In this document: positions 44,830 to 53,502 of the stretch, one piece after another
How the letters are laid out: every line of letters starts with the position of its first letter
How positions within the stretch are numbered: position 1 is the first letter of the stretch
Source of the DNA: Rhizosaccharibacter radicis
GTDB taxonomy: Bacteria > Pseudomonadota > Alphaproteobacteria > Acetobacterales > Acetobacteraceae
DNA length: 64,000 nt
Assembly (NCBI GenBank): GCA_024508355.1
Contig: JAMZEJ010000011.1
Location: 81,644 to 145,643, forward strand
Direction: 5' to 3'
Position numbers and translations under genes: made by a program
The notes under the pieces: generated by a model
Seen by the model: the letters and a program-made list of their open reading frames with translations, nothing else
The model's database searches: none
Told to the model about the DNA's origin: nothing

Positions 44830-46377
44830 ATGTCTTCCGCGCATCCCGCCACCGCCCCGCTTCCGTCCACGCGCGACGAGGTGTCGCCTTTGTTGCGGCG
44901 GCTGGGCGTTCCGGACGCCGCCCTCGACGGGGGCGCCCTGGCCGCGCGCTCGCCGCTCGACGGCGCGGTGCTGGCGCATGTTGCGGCGATGACCCCGGCC
45001 GAGGCGTCGGCGGCGATCGGGCGCGCGCACGAGGCGTTCAACCGCTGGCGCCTGGTGCCGGCGCCGCGCAGGGGCGAGCTGGTGCGGCTGTTCGGCGAGG
45101 TGCTCCGCGAGCACAAGGACGATCTCGGCCGTCTGGTGACCCTCGAAGCCGGCAAGGTCCCGTCGGAAGGGCTGGGCGAGGTGCAGGAGATGATCGACAT
45201 CTGCGACTTCGCGGTGGGTCTGTCGCGGCAGCTCTACGGCCTGACCATCGCCACCGAGCGCCATCATCACCGGATGATGGAGACCTGGCATCCGCTGGGC
45301 GTGGTCGGCGTGATCTCGGCCTTCAACTTCCCGGTCGCCGTGTGGGCCTGGAACGCGGCGCTGGCGGTGGTGTGCGGCAACAGCGTGGCGTGGAAGCCGT
45401 CGGAAAAGACGCCGCTCACCGCGCTGGCGGTGCAGGCGCTGTTCAGCCAGGCGTTGCGGCGCTTCGGACCGGACGCGCCGGCCGAACTGTCGGTGCTGCT
45501 GCTGGGCGACCGCTCGGTCGGCGAGGCGCTGGTGGATCACCGGCTGGTGCCGCTGGTGTCCGCCACCGGGTCCACTGCGATGGGCCGCGCCGTCGGACCC
45601 CGACTGGCCGCGCGCTTCGGCCGTTCGCTGCTGGAGCTGGGCGGCAACAACGCCGCCATCGTGTCCGACAAGGCCGACCAGGATCTCGCGCTGCGGGGCA
45701 TCGCTTTCGCCGCCATGGGCACCGCCGGGCAGCGCTGCACCACGCTGCGCCGCTTGTTCGTGCACCGGACGGTCGCGGACGGCTTCGTGGCCCGGCTGCG
45801 AAAGGCCTATGCCTCGGTGACGGTGGGCGATCCGCGCCGGGACGGGGTGCTGGTCGGGCCGCTGATCGACGAGGCGGCGTTCGCCGCGATGGAGCGGGCG
45901 CTGGACCGCGCGCGGGCCGAAGGCGGCGTCGTGCATGGGGGAGGCCGGGTAGCGGTGGGCGAGGGCGGATTTTATGCCCGTCCGGCGCTGGTGGAGATGC
46001 CGCACCAGACGGAAACCATGCGGGAGGAATGCTTCGCGCCGATCCTGTACGTCGTTCGCTACGACACGCTGGCGGACGCCATCGCCGCCCAGAACGACGT
46101 GCCGCAGGGCCTGAGCTCCTCCATCTTCACGCTGGACCTGCGGGAAGCCGAGCTCTTCACCTCGGTAGCGGGATCGGATTGCGGCATCGCCAACGTGAAT
46201 ATCGGCCCGTCCGGGGCGGAGATCGGCGGCGCGTTCGGTGGCGAAAAGGAAACCGGCGGCGGCCGCGAATCCGGCTCCGACAGCTGGAAGAACTACATGC
46301 GCCGCGCCACCAACACGGTGAACTACGGCACCACCCTGCCGCTCGCCCAGGGCGTCACGTTCGAGATCGGCGAGTAG
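44830..46377 (+). CDS. Aldehyde dehydrogenase, probable L-piperideine-6-carboxylate dehydrogenase
   Basis: It should oxidise alpha-aminoadipate semialdehyde to alpha-aminoadipate, the second step after lysine 6-dehydrogenase. The 515-residue product has the family motifs GVISAFNFPVAVWAWNAALAVVCGNSVAWKPSEKTP (NAD binding), LLELGGNNAAIV (catalytic Glu), GQRCTTLRRLFVH (catalytic Cys) and GEKETGGGRESGSDSWKNYMRR (AmaB/ALDH7-type). It begins at the ATG at 44830 after the upstream stop, and the pair forms an operon. A strong hairpin lies just beyond its stop. Confidence 0.92.
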   Translation: MSSAHPATAPLPSTRDEVSPLLRRLGVPDAALDGGALAARSPLDGAVLAHVAAMTPAEASAAIGRAHEAFNRWRLVPAPRRGELVRLFGEVLREHKDDLGRLVTLEAGKVPSEGLGEVQEMIDICDFAVGLSRQLYGLTIATERHHHRMMETWHPLGVVGVISAFNFPVAVWAWNAALAVVCGNSVAWKPSEKTPLTALAVQALFSQALRRFGPDAPAELSVLLLGDRSVGEALVDHRLVPLVSATGSTAMGRAVGPRLAARFGRSLLELGGNNAAIVSDKADQDLALRGIAFAAMGTAGQRCTTLRRLFVHRTVADGFVARLRKAYASVTVGDPRRDGVLVGPLIDEAAFAAMERALDRARAEGGVVHGGGRVAVGEGGFYARPALVEMPHQTETMREECFAPILYVVRYDTLADAIAAQNDVPQGLSSSIFTLDLREAELFTSVAGSDCGIANVNIGPSGAEIGGAFGGEKETGGGRESGSDSWKNYMRRATNTVNYGTTLPLAQGVTFEIGE

Positions 46378-46385
46378 CGGGATCG

Positions 46386-46418
46386 GGTCGATGCCGGCGT
46401 AAGCGGCCGGCATCGACC
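46386..46418. terminator. Bidirectional terminator hairpin
   Basis: Arms GGTCGATGCCGGC (46386-46398) and GCCGGCATCGACC (46406-46418) pair perfectly over 13 bp around a 7-nt loop. It sits between the convergent lysine operon and the lipoprotein pseudogene. A T-rich tail is lacking on both sides, so intrinsic strength is uncertain. Confidence 0.65.
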
Positions 46419-46434
46419 ATCCTCGTCGTCCGGG

Positions 46435-46969
46435 CTAGCCGGAGACGGGCTTTCCCCGCGCCGGTATCGCGACGGGGGCCGAGGTTGGGATCACGGCCGG
46501 CACCGTGGCCGCGGTGGCCGCAGGGGCGGTCGCGGCCGGCGGAATGGCCGCGGGCGGTGCGGCGGCCAGGAGTGCTGGTGTCGCCGGCTGGGCTGCGGGC
46601 GGCGTCGCGGCCATGCCGAGCCGGATCTCGGCCGGATAGCTGTAGTTGGCGCCCGACGCGGCATCCACCACGCCGCCCGCGATGATGTTGCCGAAGGTCG
46701 CCCCCTAAGGATGGCGAGCGCGACGCGGCGACGCTCCGGTAGCCGCGTTTCTCGCGCACGACGTTCATGTCGCTCTGGCTCTTGCTGATTTGCACGCTGC
46801 TGGGGGTGGCCCGGATGGCCCCGAGGGTCTCGGTGCCGCGCGTCAGGCGGCACGTGGCGCCCGGCGGGTCGGTGGTGACGGTGACGGTTTGCTTGGAGCC
46901 GTTCACCAGCGAGATGCAGGCGGGTAGGGCGAGACAGGCGACGAGCGGAGCGAGCGAACGGAACTTCAC
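46435..46969 (-). pseudogene. Frameshifted PEGA-like lipoprotein
   Basis: The N-terminal part is a lipoprotein precursor starting at the GTG at 46969 (FRSLAPLVACLALPACISLVNGSKQTVTVTTDPPGATCRLTRGTETLGAIRATPSSVQISKSQSDMNVVREKRGYRSVA), with lipobox LPAC. After a run of five G on this strand (46705-46701) the sense frame shifts. The continuation GATFGNIIAGGVVDAASGANYSYPAEIRLGM lies in the next frame and ends Ala/Pro-rich at 46435. Removing one G restores one continuous protein of about 178 residues. This is either an inactivating insertion, a phase-variable tract or a sequencing error. The function of intact relatives is unknown. Confidence 0.75.
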
Positions 46970-47094
46970 GAAAGGCGTCCTGCGGCAGTTGGTGCGATGT
47001 CAAAACAAACCGCCATCTGTTCGAAACGAAGCCGCAATGACCTGCCGGGCGCGGGCGGTTGCGGCCCGGCCCGTGCGGGTCCATCCATCGCGTC

Positions 47095-48039
47095 ATGAAT
47101 GCGATCTTGGTGCTGGTGGCGGAGCGGCCGGAGCTCTGGGCAGAATTGCTGGGCGACGCCCTGCCGGGGCGGGAGATCCGGGTCGGCGCGCCGCCGGGCG
47201 AGGGTCCGGACCCGGCGGCACGGCCCGCCGCCTATGTGGTGACCGATCGCCTGCCGCCCGGGGTGCTGGAGCGTCTTCCGGCGCTTCGCGCCCTGTTCAG
47301 CGTCAATGCCGGCATCGAGCGGCTGCTGGAGGAACACGCGATCCCGCCGTCGCTGCCGATCGTGCGCATGGCGGATGACGGGCTGGCGGAAGGGATGCTG
47401 GAATGGGTGCTGGCCGTGGTGATGGGCTGGCACCGCAACCTGTTCTCCTATCGCGACGCGCAGCTTCGGGGGGCGTGGGAGCCGCTGGAAGAACGGCTGG
47501 CGCGCGACCGCACGGTGACGGTCCTGGGTGCCGGGCATCTCGGGGCGCCGGTCGCCGCGATGCTGGCGCGGATCGGCTTCTCCGTCCGCTGCTGGAGCCG
47601 CAGCCCGAAACGGATCGAGAGGGTAAGCTCCTTCAGCGGACCGGAAGCGCTGGGCGACGCCGTCGCGGGGGCCGACTTCCTGGTGAACCTGCTGCCGCTG
47701 ACGCCGGACACGGAGAACATCGTGGACGCGGCACTGCTCCGCCGGCTGGCGCGCGGGGCGGTGCTGGCCAACGCGGGCCGGGGGCGGCACGTGGTGGACG
47801 AGGCGGTGCTGACGGCGCTGGATGAAGGGCAGCTGCGGGCCGCGGTGCTGGACGTGTTCCGGGCCGAGCCGCTGCCGCCCGGCCACCCGTTCTGGAGCCA
47901 TCCGGGCGTGTTCCTGCATCCCCACGTCGCGGCGCCCACCGTGCCGCGCAGCGCGGCACGGCGCATCGCCGACCAGATCCGGGCGCTCGAGGGCGGCCGG
48001 CCGCTGCAGGATGTGGTTGACCGGGGGCGCGGATATTGA
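47095..48039 (+). CDS. Glyoxylate/hydroxypyruvate reductase A-like
   Basis: The 314-residue product is a D-2-hydroxyacid dehydrogenase of the GhrA type, which reduces glyoxylate or hydroxypyruvate. It has the Rossmann motif VTVLGAGHLGAPVAAML near residue 137, VNLLPLTPDTENIVDAALL, NAGRGRHVVDEA with the catalytic Arg, VFRAEPLPPGHPFW with the Glu, and HPHVAAPT with the His. The start is the ATG at 47095; the frame is open upstream to 47059. It is divergent from the lipoprotein pseudogene. Confidence 0.9.
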   Translation: MNAILVLVAERPELWAELLGDALPGREIRVGAPPGEGPDPAARPAAYVVTDRLPPGVLERLPALRALFSVNAGIERLLEEHAIPPSLPIVRMADDGLAEGMLEWVLAVVMGWHRNLFSYRDAQLRGAWEPLEERLARDRTVTVLGAGHLGAPVAAMLARIGFSVRCWSRSPKRIERVSSFSGPEALGDAVAGADFLVNLLPLTPDTENIVDAALLRRLARGAVLANAGRGRHVVDEAVLTALDEGQLRAAVLDVFRAEPLPPGHPFWSHPGVFLHPHVAAPTVPRSAARRIADQIRALEGGRPLQDVVDRGRGY

Positions 48040-48334
48040 CGGCCGGCACCGCGTCCCGGCTCGCGATCCCCGCGCCACGAAGCCTCTTCGCGGATGGCAT
48101 GGTGGCGGACGGGCTTGAGGAGCGCCGCTCTGCTCCGCCCGTGCCGCATTCGCCCGGCGCTGGTCAGGCAGGCTCCTCCGGCCCGGAGACGGCCGTCTTC
48201 CGACCGCGTGGACCCGCCCGATCCGGCACCCCGTCGTCGGGCGAGGTCGCGTCCTTCCGGCACCGCGGCCGGCCGGCATGTCCCGCGCCGGGATCGGGCG
48301 AACGTCGTTTGGACAGGGATGACGGGGGGAGGCC

Positions 48335-49681
48335 ATGACGGCGCTGGACGATGCCGGTGAGAACACCGGCCGGGGCGGCGTGGCCGCGCCGTCGACCCTG
48401 TCGGCAGGCGGATCGCCGCCGGACGTCGCCCCGGACGGAATGGTCCGGGGGGAGGCGTCCGCGCCGGGTCCTGAGCCGGGCGGAGCCCCCGCCGACACCG
48501 GGGCGGGCGTGGTCCCTCCTGTGTGGCTGATCCGCTTCATCGCCCTGAGCTGCGGCCTGGTGGTCGCCAACCTTTACTATGCCCAGCCGCTGATCGTGCC
48601 GATCGCGCGCTCGCTGGGGATTCGACCCGAGCTGAGCGGGCTCGTCGTGACGCTGACGCAGTTCGGGTACGGCGGCGGCCTGCTGCTGCTGGTGTCGCTG
48701 GCGGACGCGATCGAGAACCGCCGCCTGATCCTGGGGGCGCTGGCGATGCTGGTGCTGGCGCTGGCCGGCAGCGCGCTGGCAACGAACGCCGCCACCTTCC
48801 TGTTCTGCGCGCTGCTCACCGGGTTCTGCGCGGCGGCGACGCAGATCCTGGTGCCCCTGGCCACCCACCTGACGCCGGAACGGCTGCGCGGACGAACCGT
48901 CGGCACGGTGATGGCCGGGCTGCTCGGCGGCATCATGTTGTCGCGTCCGGTGGCGAGCGGACTCGCGGATCATCTGGGGTGGCACAGCGTGTTCGCCGGC
49001 TCGGCGGTGGCGACGCTGCTGCTGGCGCTGATGCTCAGGCCGCTGCTGCCGCACCGTCGTCCGGCCCACGCCGATGACGGGCCCTGGCGGGCGTTCCGCT
49101 CCCTGCCGGGGCTGGTGCGCGACACGCCGCTGATGCGGCATCGCGCCAGCCTGCAGGTCACGGCCTTCGCCGCCTTCAGCCTGTTCTGGACGGCGGTGCC
49201 GATCCTGTTGGCGGGTCCGCGCTTCGGGATGAGCCAGAGCGGCATCGCCTTGTTCGCACTGGCCGGGGCGGGCGGTGCGCTGGCCGCCCCCCTGGCGGGG
49301 CGGCTGGCCGATCGCGGCCACACCGAGGGCGGCACGGTGGGGGCGCTGCTGGCCATCCTGCTGCCGATGCTCGTGACGATCGTGGCGGCGAGCGTCGGCA
49401 GCCTGCCATTGCTGGTGCTGGCCGCCGTGGTGCTGGATGCGGGGGTGCAGTTCAACCAGGTGCTGAATCTGCGTTCGATCTACATGCTGCAGCCGGAAGC
49501 GCGCGGGCGGTTGAACGCCCTGTTCATGAGCTTCGTGTTTCTGGGCGGCGGCATCGCGTCCGCGCTGGCGCCGGTGCTGCTGCATCGCGGAGGCTGGGCG
49601 GCGGTGGCGATCGCCGGCAGCCTCGCGGTGGCGGTCGCGCTCGTTCTCCAGTGGCGGCGGATGCGGCGAGCGGCCGGCTGA
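48335..49681 (+). CDS. MFS transporter (YnfM-like exporter)
   Basis: This is a 12-helix major facilitator of 448 residues. It starts at the ATG at 48335 with GGGGGAGG about 7 nt upstream. The first ~60 residues are a Pro/Gly-rich cytoplasmic extension. Helices begin at LIRFIALSCGLVVANLYYAQPLIVPIARSLGI, typical of the YnfM/arabinose-efflux group, and TPERLRGRTVGTVMAGLLGGIMLSRPVASGLADH is the family loop. The substrate is unknown, probably a small molecule exported by proton antiport. It converges with the flavin reductase. Confidence 0.9.
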   Translation: MTALDDAGENTGRGGVAAPSTLSAGGSPPDVAPDGMVRGEASAPGPEPGGAPADTGAGVVPPVWLIRFIALSCGLVVANLYYAQPLIVPIARSLGIRPELSGLVVTLTQFGYGGGLLLLVSLADAIENRRLILGALAMLVLALAGSALATNAATFLFCALLTGFCAAATQILVPLATHLTPERLRGRTVGTVMAGLLGGIMLSRPVASGLADHLGWHSVFAGSAVATLLLALMLRPLLPHRRPAHADDGPWRAFRSLPGLVRDTPLMRHRASLQVTAFAAFSLFWTAVPILLAGPRFGMSQSGIALFALAGAGGALAAPLAGRLADRGHTEGGTVGALLAILLPMLVTIVAASVGSLPLLVLAAVVLDAGVQFNQVLNLRSIYMLQPEARGRLNALFMSFVFLGGGIASALAPVLLHRGGWAAVAIAGSLAVAVALVLQWRRMRRAAG

Positions 49682-49764
49682 GGCACGGTCCGGAGCCTCG
49701 CTCGCGCGGACATCGTGTTGTGGGCGCGCCCGATCAGGGCCCGCGACGATATGGTCCGGTCCGT

Positions 49765-49791
49765 CCGGCGGAAGGAGCCGGAAGCCGCCGG
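49765..49791. terminator. 7-bp hairpin between convergent genes
   Basis: CCGGCGG (49765-49771) and CCGCCGG (49785-49791) pair around a 13-nt loop between the convergent MFS and flavin reductase genes. There is no T tract. Confidence 0.3.
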
Positions 49792-49793
49792 AT

Positions 49794-50291
49794 TCAAAGC
49801 CCGAGCAGGGCCGGCGGCAGGTTGTGGTAGGTGCGGTGCAGATAGATGAGGGCGTCGCGGGGTTCGCCCATGCGGATTGCCTCCACCACGCAGAACATCA
49901 CGTCGTGGGTGCCGATCTCGACCACCTGGGTTATCCGGCTATCGAAGGAGGCCACGGCTTCCTCCAGCACCGGCGCGCCGGTCGCGAGCGTGGTCCAGCG
50001 TCCGCCGGCGAACCGTTCCTCCATCTCGCTGCGGCTGGCGAAGGCGACGGAGATCTCCTGCTGGTTCGCGGCCAGCACGTTGACGCACAGCGCGCCGCCG
50101 ACGGCGAAGGCGGGACGGGTGCGGGAGGAACGGTTCATGCACACCAGCAGGGTCGGCGGCTCGTCCGTGACCGAGCAGACCGCGGACGCGGTGAAGCCGT
50201 GCCGGGCGGTGGTATCGGCGGTGGTGATCACGTTCACCGCGGCGCCGAGGCGTGCCATGGCGTCGCGGTAAGCGGAGCGGTCGACGGCCAT
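49794..50291 (-). CDS. Flavin reductase-like FMN-binding protein
   Basis: The 165-residue product is a flavin:NADH reductase-like protein of the HpaC/RutF type, usually the partner of a flavin monooxygenase. It has the pattern YRDAMARLGAAVNVITTADTTARHGFTASAVCSVTDEPPTLLVCMNRSSRTRPAF and CVNVLAANQQEISVAFA. The C-terminal HRTYHNL is also typical. It starts at the ATG at 50291 with GAGG about 5 nt upstream. No monooxygenase gene is adjacent, so its partner is elsewhere. Confidence 0.92.
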   Translation of the reverse strand: MAVDRSAYRDAMARLGAAVNVITTADTTARHGFTASAVCSVTDEPPTLLVCMNRSSRTRPAFAVGGALCVNVLAANQQEISVAFASRSEMEERFAGGRWTTLATGAPVLEEAVASFDSRITQVVEIGTHDVMFCVVEAIRMGEPRDALIYLHRTYHNLPPALLGL

Positions 50292-50558
50292 CTGTCGTCC
50301 TCGGACAAGCGGGCGTCCCTCGTTCCGGGCGGGGCCAGGAGCGGGACGGGCAGCGTTTGTCGCAAATGAGTCGCAGGAAACCAAGCCCGGGGGACGGGGA
50401 CCGGTTTCGATGGCGAACAGGGCGCACGCCCCAGCCGCCGGACGCGGAGGGTGTGTCCGCGCGCGCCCCGCGCCACGTCGGGGGCGCCGGACCGGATCAT
50501 CCTTCCCTGACGGCGGTCCCGGTCGCATCCCCGGCCGCCGGCGATGGAAACGGGCTTC

Positions 50559-51095
50559 TCAGGGCAGCTTGTGGGCGGCGTCCAGGGCGCCGCGTTCTTC
50601 CAGCACGCTGCGGACGTTGAGAGGGCGGCCCCGCGCGGCGGCGATCTCGGCCGCGTCCAGATGCGGAGCCGGCTTCGTGCCGCCCTGGTCGGACACGTAG
50701 TCGAGGATCGCCGCGATGTCGGAGTCGGAAAGCTGCTTGAAGGCGGGCATGTAGCCGGCGAAGGCCGCGCCGCCGGCCTGGATCGGCCCGCTCATGCCGT
50801 GGGTCAGCAGGTCGGCGAGGTAATGCCGTCCTTCCGGGGTGGCCATGATCTTGTCCACCCGGCCGCCCAGCGGCGGATATTGTCCGGCAAGGCCTTTCAG
50901 ATCGGCCTGGTGGCACATGGCGCATTGCTGCGCATAAAGCTCCGCTCCCGAGGCAGCGCGGGCCGCCGTCCAGGGGGATGCCGCCAGGATCGCCGCCAGA
51001 AAGGCGGGCAGCACGGGCAGCGCGCGACGGAACCGGCTTGCGGGTCGGACACCCCGGAACGGGGCGCGGCTGGCGGGGAGCACGGAAACGGGCAT
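50559..51095 (-). CDS. Periplasmic c-type cytochrome
   Basis: The 178-residue precursor has a signal peptide ending near residue 48 (PWTAARAA). One haem motif, CAMCH, is at residues 58-62. A Met axial ligand lies in AGYMPAFKQLSDSDIAAILDYV. A single-haem class I cytochrome domain is indicated, of the type that carries electrons to or from periplasmic dehydrogenases. The start is the ATG at 51095. It lies between flavin reductase and peptidase T with gaps of 135-270 bp, so no operon is evident. Confidence 0.9.
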   Translation of the reverse strand: MPVSVLPASRAPFRGVRPASRFRRALPVLPAFLAAILAASPWTAARAASGAELYAQQCAMCHQADLKGLAGQYPPLGGRVDKIMATPEGRHYLADLLTHGMSGPIQAGGAAFAGYMPAFKQLSDSDIAAILDYVSDQGGTKPAPHLDAAEIAAARGRPLNVRSVLEERGALDAAHKLP

Positions 51096-51230
51096 CGGCG
51101 GCGGGAACTCCGGGAAACAACGGGTGGCGGTGGGTGGCCGGCCATTCCGGACGGCGCGGCCGCCGACCGGAAAGATCCATCCGGTTTAGCAACGCCCGTG
51201 CCATGCGGTCGGCCGGTTTTGCGGGATCGG

Positions 51231-52559
51231 TCAGGGGGCGGAGCCGGCGCCGTCTTCCTGCCCGGTTCGGGCGGCGGCGAGGCGGCAGATGGCGTCCACC
51301 AGTTCCAGCGACCGGCAGAAGGACGGCACCGGCAGGAATTCGAACCGCGAATGGAAGTTGAGGCCGCCGGTGAACAGGTTCGGCGTCGGGATGCCCCGCG
51401 CCGACAGGGCGGAGCCATCGGTGCCGCCGCGCATGGCGATGACGTTCGGCGCGATCTGCAGCCGCCGCATCGCCTCGGTCGCGAGATCGACACTGCTTCG
51501 GTCGGGGCCCAGCGCGTCGGCGATGTTGCCGTAGGTGTCGTCGATGCGGCACGTCAGCCGCGCCCGGGGGAAGCGCTCCGCCGTGGCGGCCACCGCGTCC
51601 AGCACGGCCTGCTTGCGGGCGGCGAACCGGGCGGCGTCGAAGTCGCGGATCGACACGGACAATCGCGCCCCGGCCTGGTTGGCGGTCATGTTGTTCACCC
51701 ACCAGTAGCCCTCGCGGCCCTCGGTGCGCTCGGGCGTCTGGTCCGGATCGAGGCGCGCGATCAGATCGGCCGCGACCAGGATCGGATTCACCAGCACGTT
51801 CTTGGCCGCCATCGGATGGGCGGTGACGCCCGCGATCTCGATCGTCGCCTGGGCGGCGTTGAAGGTTTCCCACACGAACTCGCCCAGCGCGCAGGCATCC
51901 ACCGTGTAGGCGAAGGCGACCGGAAACCGGTCGAGCGGCATCGCCTTGGCGCCCCGCAGCCCGATCTCCTCGTCCGGCACGAACGCCAGATGGATGTCGC
52001 CGTAGGTCACGCCTCCAGGGTCCGCCGTGCTGCCGGCCAGCACCCGTTCGGCCAGCGTCATCAGCACCGCCACAGCGGCCTTGTTGTCGGCGCCAAGCAC
52101 GCTGGTGCCGTCCCCGAACAGGATGTCCTGGCCGCGATAGGGCATGATCTCCGGGTGGGCGGCCACGCGCAGCCAGATGTCCTGCGCGGGGTTGAGGCAA
52201 AGATCCTCGCCCTCGAAGCGCAGGCGCTGCGGGCGGATCACGGGCGAAAGCCCCACATCCACCGTGTCGAGATGGGCGCAGAAGCCGATCGCGGGCGCGT
52301 CCGGAGCCGTGCCGGGCAGCCGCGCGGTCAGAATCGCCCGGTCGTCGAGCACCACGTCGGCGGCGCCGAGCGCCCGCAGTTCGTCGGCGAGCAGCATCGC
52401 CAGCTCCCGCTGGCCTTCGGTGCTGGGCAGGGAGGTAGCGCCCGCGTCGCTCTGGCTCGGGATCGCCACGTAGCGGAGGAAGCGCTCCACCAGCCCCCGC
52501 TCGCTTCCAAGGCTGCCGGCGACGCGAGGGGGCTCGTGAAGGACATCATGGGGCGGCAT
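51231..52559 (-). CDS. pepT: Peptidase T (M20 tripeptidase)
   Basis: This is a zinc aminotripeptidase that removes N-terminal residues from tripeptides. The 442-residue product has the metal ligands in FCAHLDTVD, GADNKAAVAV, VPDEEIGLRGA, TVDACALGEF and NFHSRFEFLPV. The lid domain holds AHPMAAKNVLVNPI. The start is the ATG at 52559 with GGAG upstream. It is divergent from the thioredoxin-like gene, about 210 bp apart. Confidence 0.95.
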   Translation of the reverse strand: MPPHDVLHEPPRVAGSLGSERGLVERFLRYVAIPSQSDAGATSLPSTEGQRELAMLLADELRALGAADVVLDDRAILTARLPGTAPDAPAIGFCAHLDTVDVGLSPVIRPQRLRFEGEDLCLNPAQDIWLRVAAHPEIMPYRGQDILFGDGTSVLGADNKAAVAVLMTLAERVLAGSTADPGGVTYGDIHLAFVPDEEIGLRGAKAMPLDRFPVAFAYTVDACALGEFVWETFNAAQATIEIAGVTAHPMAAKNVLVNPILVAADLIARLDPDQTPERTEGREGYWWVNNMTANQAGARLSVSIRDFDAARFAARKQAVLDAVAATAERFPRARLTCRIDDTYGNIADALGPDRSSVDLATEAMRRLQIAPNVIAMRGGTDGSALSARGIPTPNLFTGGLNFHSRFEFLPVPSFCRSLELVDAICRLAAARTGQEDGAGSAP

Positions 52560-52702
52560 GGCGGTCTCCGGGAGGGCTGGACGGTCGGGGGGACGCTGGG
52601 TGTTCGACCGCTGGATGTCCAGATCCGGCCCGGCGGACGCGCTCCGGCACGGCCGTATCCCACGCTTCGACGCGTGTCTCGTTTCCTGTGCGGAAGCGGA
52701 AC

Positions 52703-52731
52703 TTGTTCATTGCGCGCGTGATCCCTATAAT
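52703..52731 (+). promoter_or_regulatory. Sigma70-type promoter of the thioredoxin-like gene
   Basis: TTGTTC (52703-52708) and TATAAT (52726-52731) are separated by exactly 17 bp. Transcription would start near 52738 and give a leader of about 33 nt before the ATG at 52771. CGTGATCCCT occurs at 52717-52726 and again at 52746-52755, so the repeat brackets the start site. Confidence 0.7.
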
Positions 52732-52770
52732 CCACGAACAGACGACGTGATCCCTGGAAAGCGCGAACTC

Positions 52771-53310
52771 ATGCGACCAATCATCAAGCCGGCTCCGATG
52801 CTGGGGGCAATCCTGGCCGCAGGCGTGTGCATGGGGGGATTCGTGGCATTGCATGCCCGGGCCCATGCCGATGTTCCGGATCGCCCGGTGCTGAGCGGGC
52901 CGCCCCCCGCGGCGGTGGCCAAGCCGTACGATACCCAGCAGGACGCGCACGCCGCGGTGGCGGCGGCCTTCGCCGAGGCGAAGAAGAGCGGCCGCAAGGT
53001 GCTGCTGGATTTCGGCGGCAACTGGTGCCCGGACTGCCGGATCATGGCGGGCATCCTGGAAGCGCCGGAAGTCGAGCCCTGGGTGAAGCGGCATTTCGTG
53101 ACCGTGCCGATCGATGTCGGCCGCTACGACAAGAACCTCGACATCGAGCAGCGCTTCAACGTGCCGCCCAAGGGCGTGCCCACGGTCCTGGTGGTGACGG
53201 CCGACGGCAAGCTGCTGAACCCCGACGCGATCAAGGAACTGACCGACGCCCGGCACATGTCCCCGCAGGCGGTGGTGGACCTGCTGGTGGAGTGGAACAA
53301 GCGCGGCTGA
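52771..53310 (+). CDS. Thioredoxin-family secreted protein
   Basis: The 179-residue precursor has a signal sequence or membrane anchor (MLGAILAAGVCMGGFVALHARAHAD). Its thioredoxin-like fold carries the redox pair in GGNWCPDCRIMAG (Cys86 and Cys89), with KKSGRKVLLDF before it and KGVPTVLVVTADGKLL after it. The cis-Pro lies in GVPT. It resembles the DsbE/DUF255-type periplasmic thiol proteins. The substrate is unknown. The start is the ATG at 52771; frames extend further upstream but lie above the promoter. Confidence 0.88.
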   Translation: MRPIIKPAPMLGAILAAGVCMGGFVALHARAHADVPDRPVLSGPPPAAVAKPYDTQQDAHAAVAAAFAEAKKSGRKVLLDFGGNWCPDCRIMAGILEAPEVEPWVKRHFVTVPIDVGRYDKNLDIEQRFNVPPKGVPTVLVVTADGKLLNPDAIKELTDARHMSPQAVVDLLVEWNKRG

Positions 53311-53502
53311 TGGCGACGCAGCGCTCCGGCCTGGCCGCCGGTCGCGGTGCCCGACCCGGCCGCCGGTATCGCAGGCCGGGCATGCCTCCTCGTCTCGTGA
53401 CGGCGTGAGGCCGCTCCTCGCTGGCCAGCTCACGGAAGTCCGGTTGCCCGGCATGGCTCGCTGACCGGCCAGCGCCGGCATCGAGCCAGGGAGCGGGGAG
53501 CC

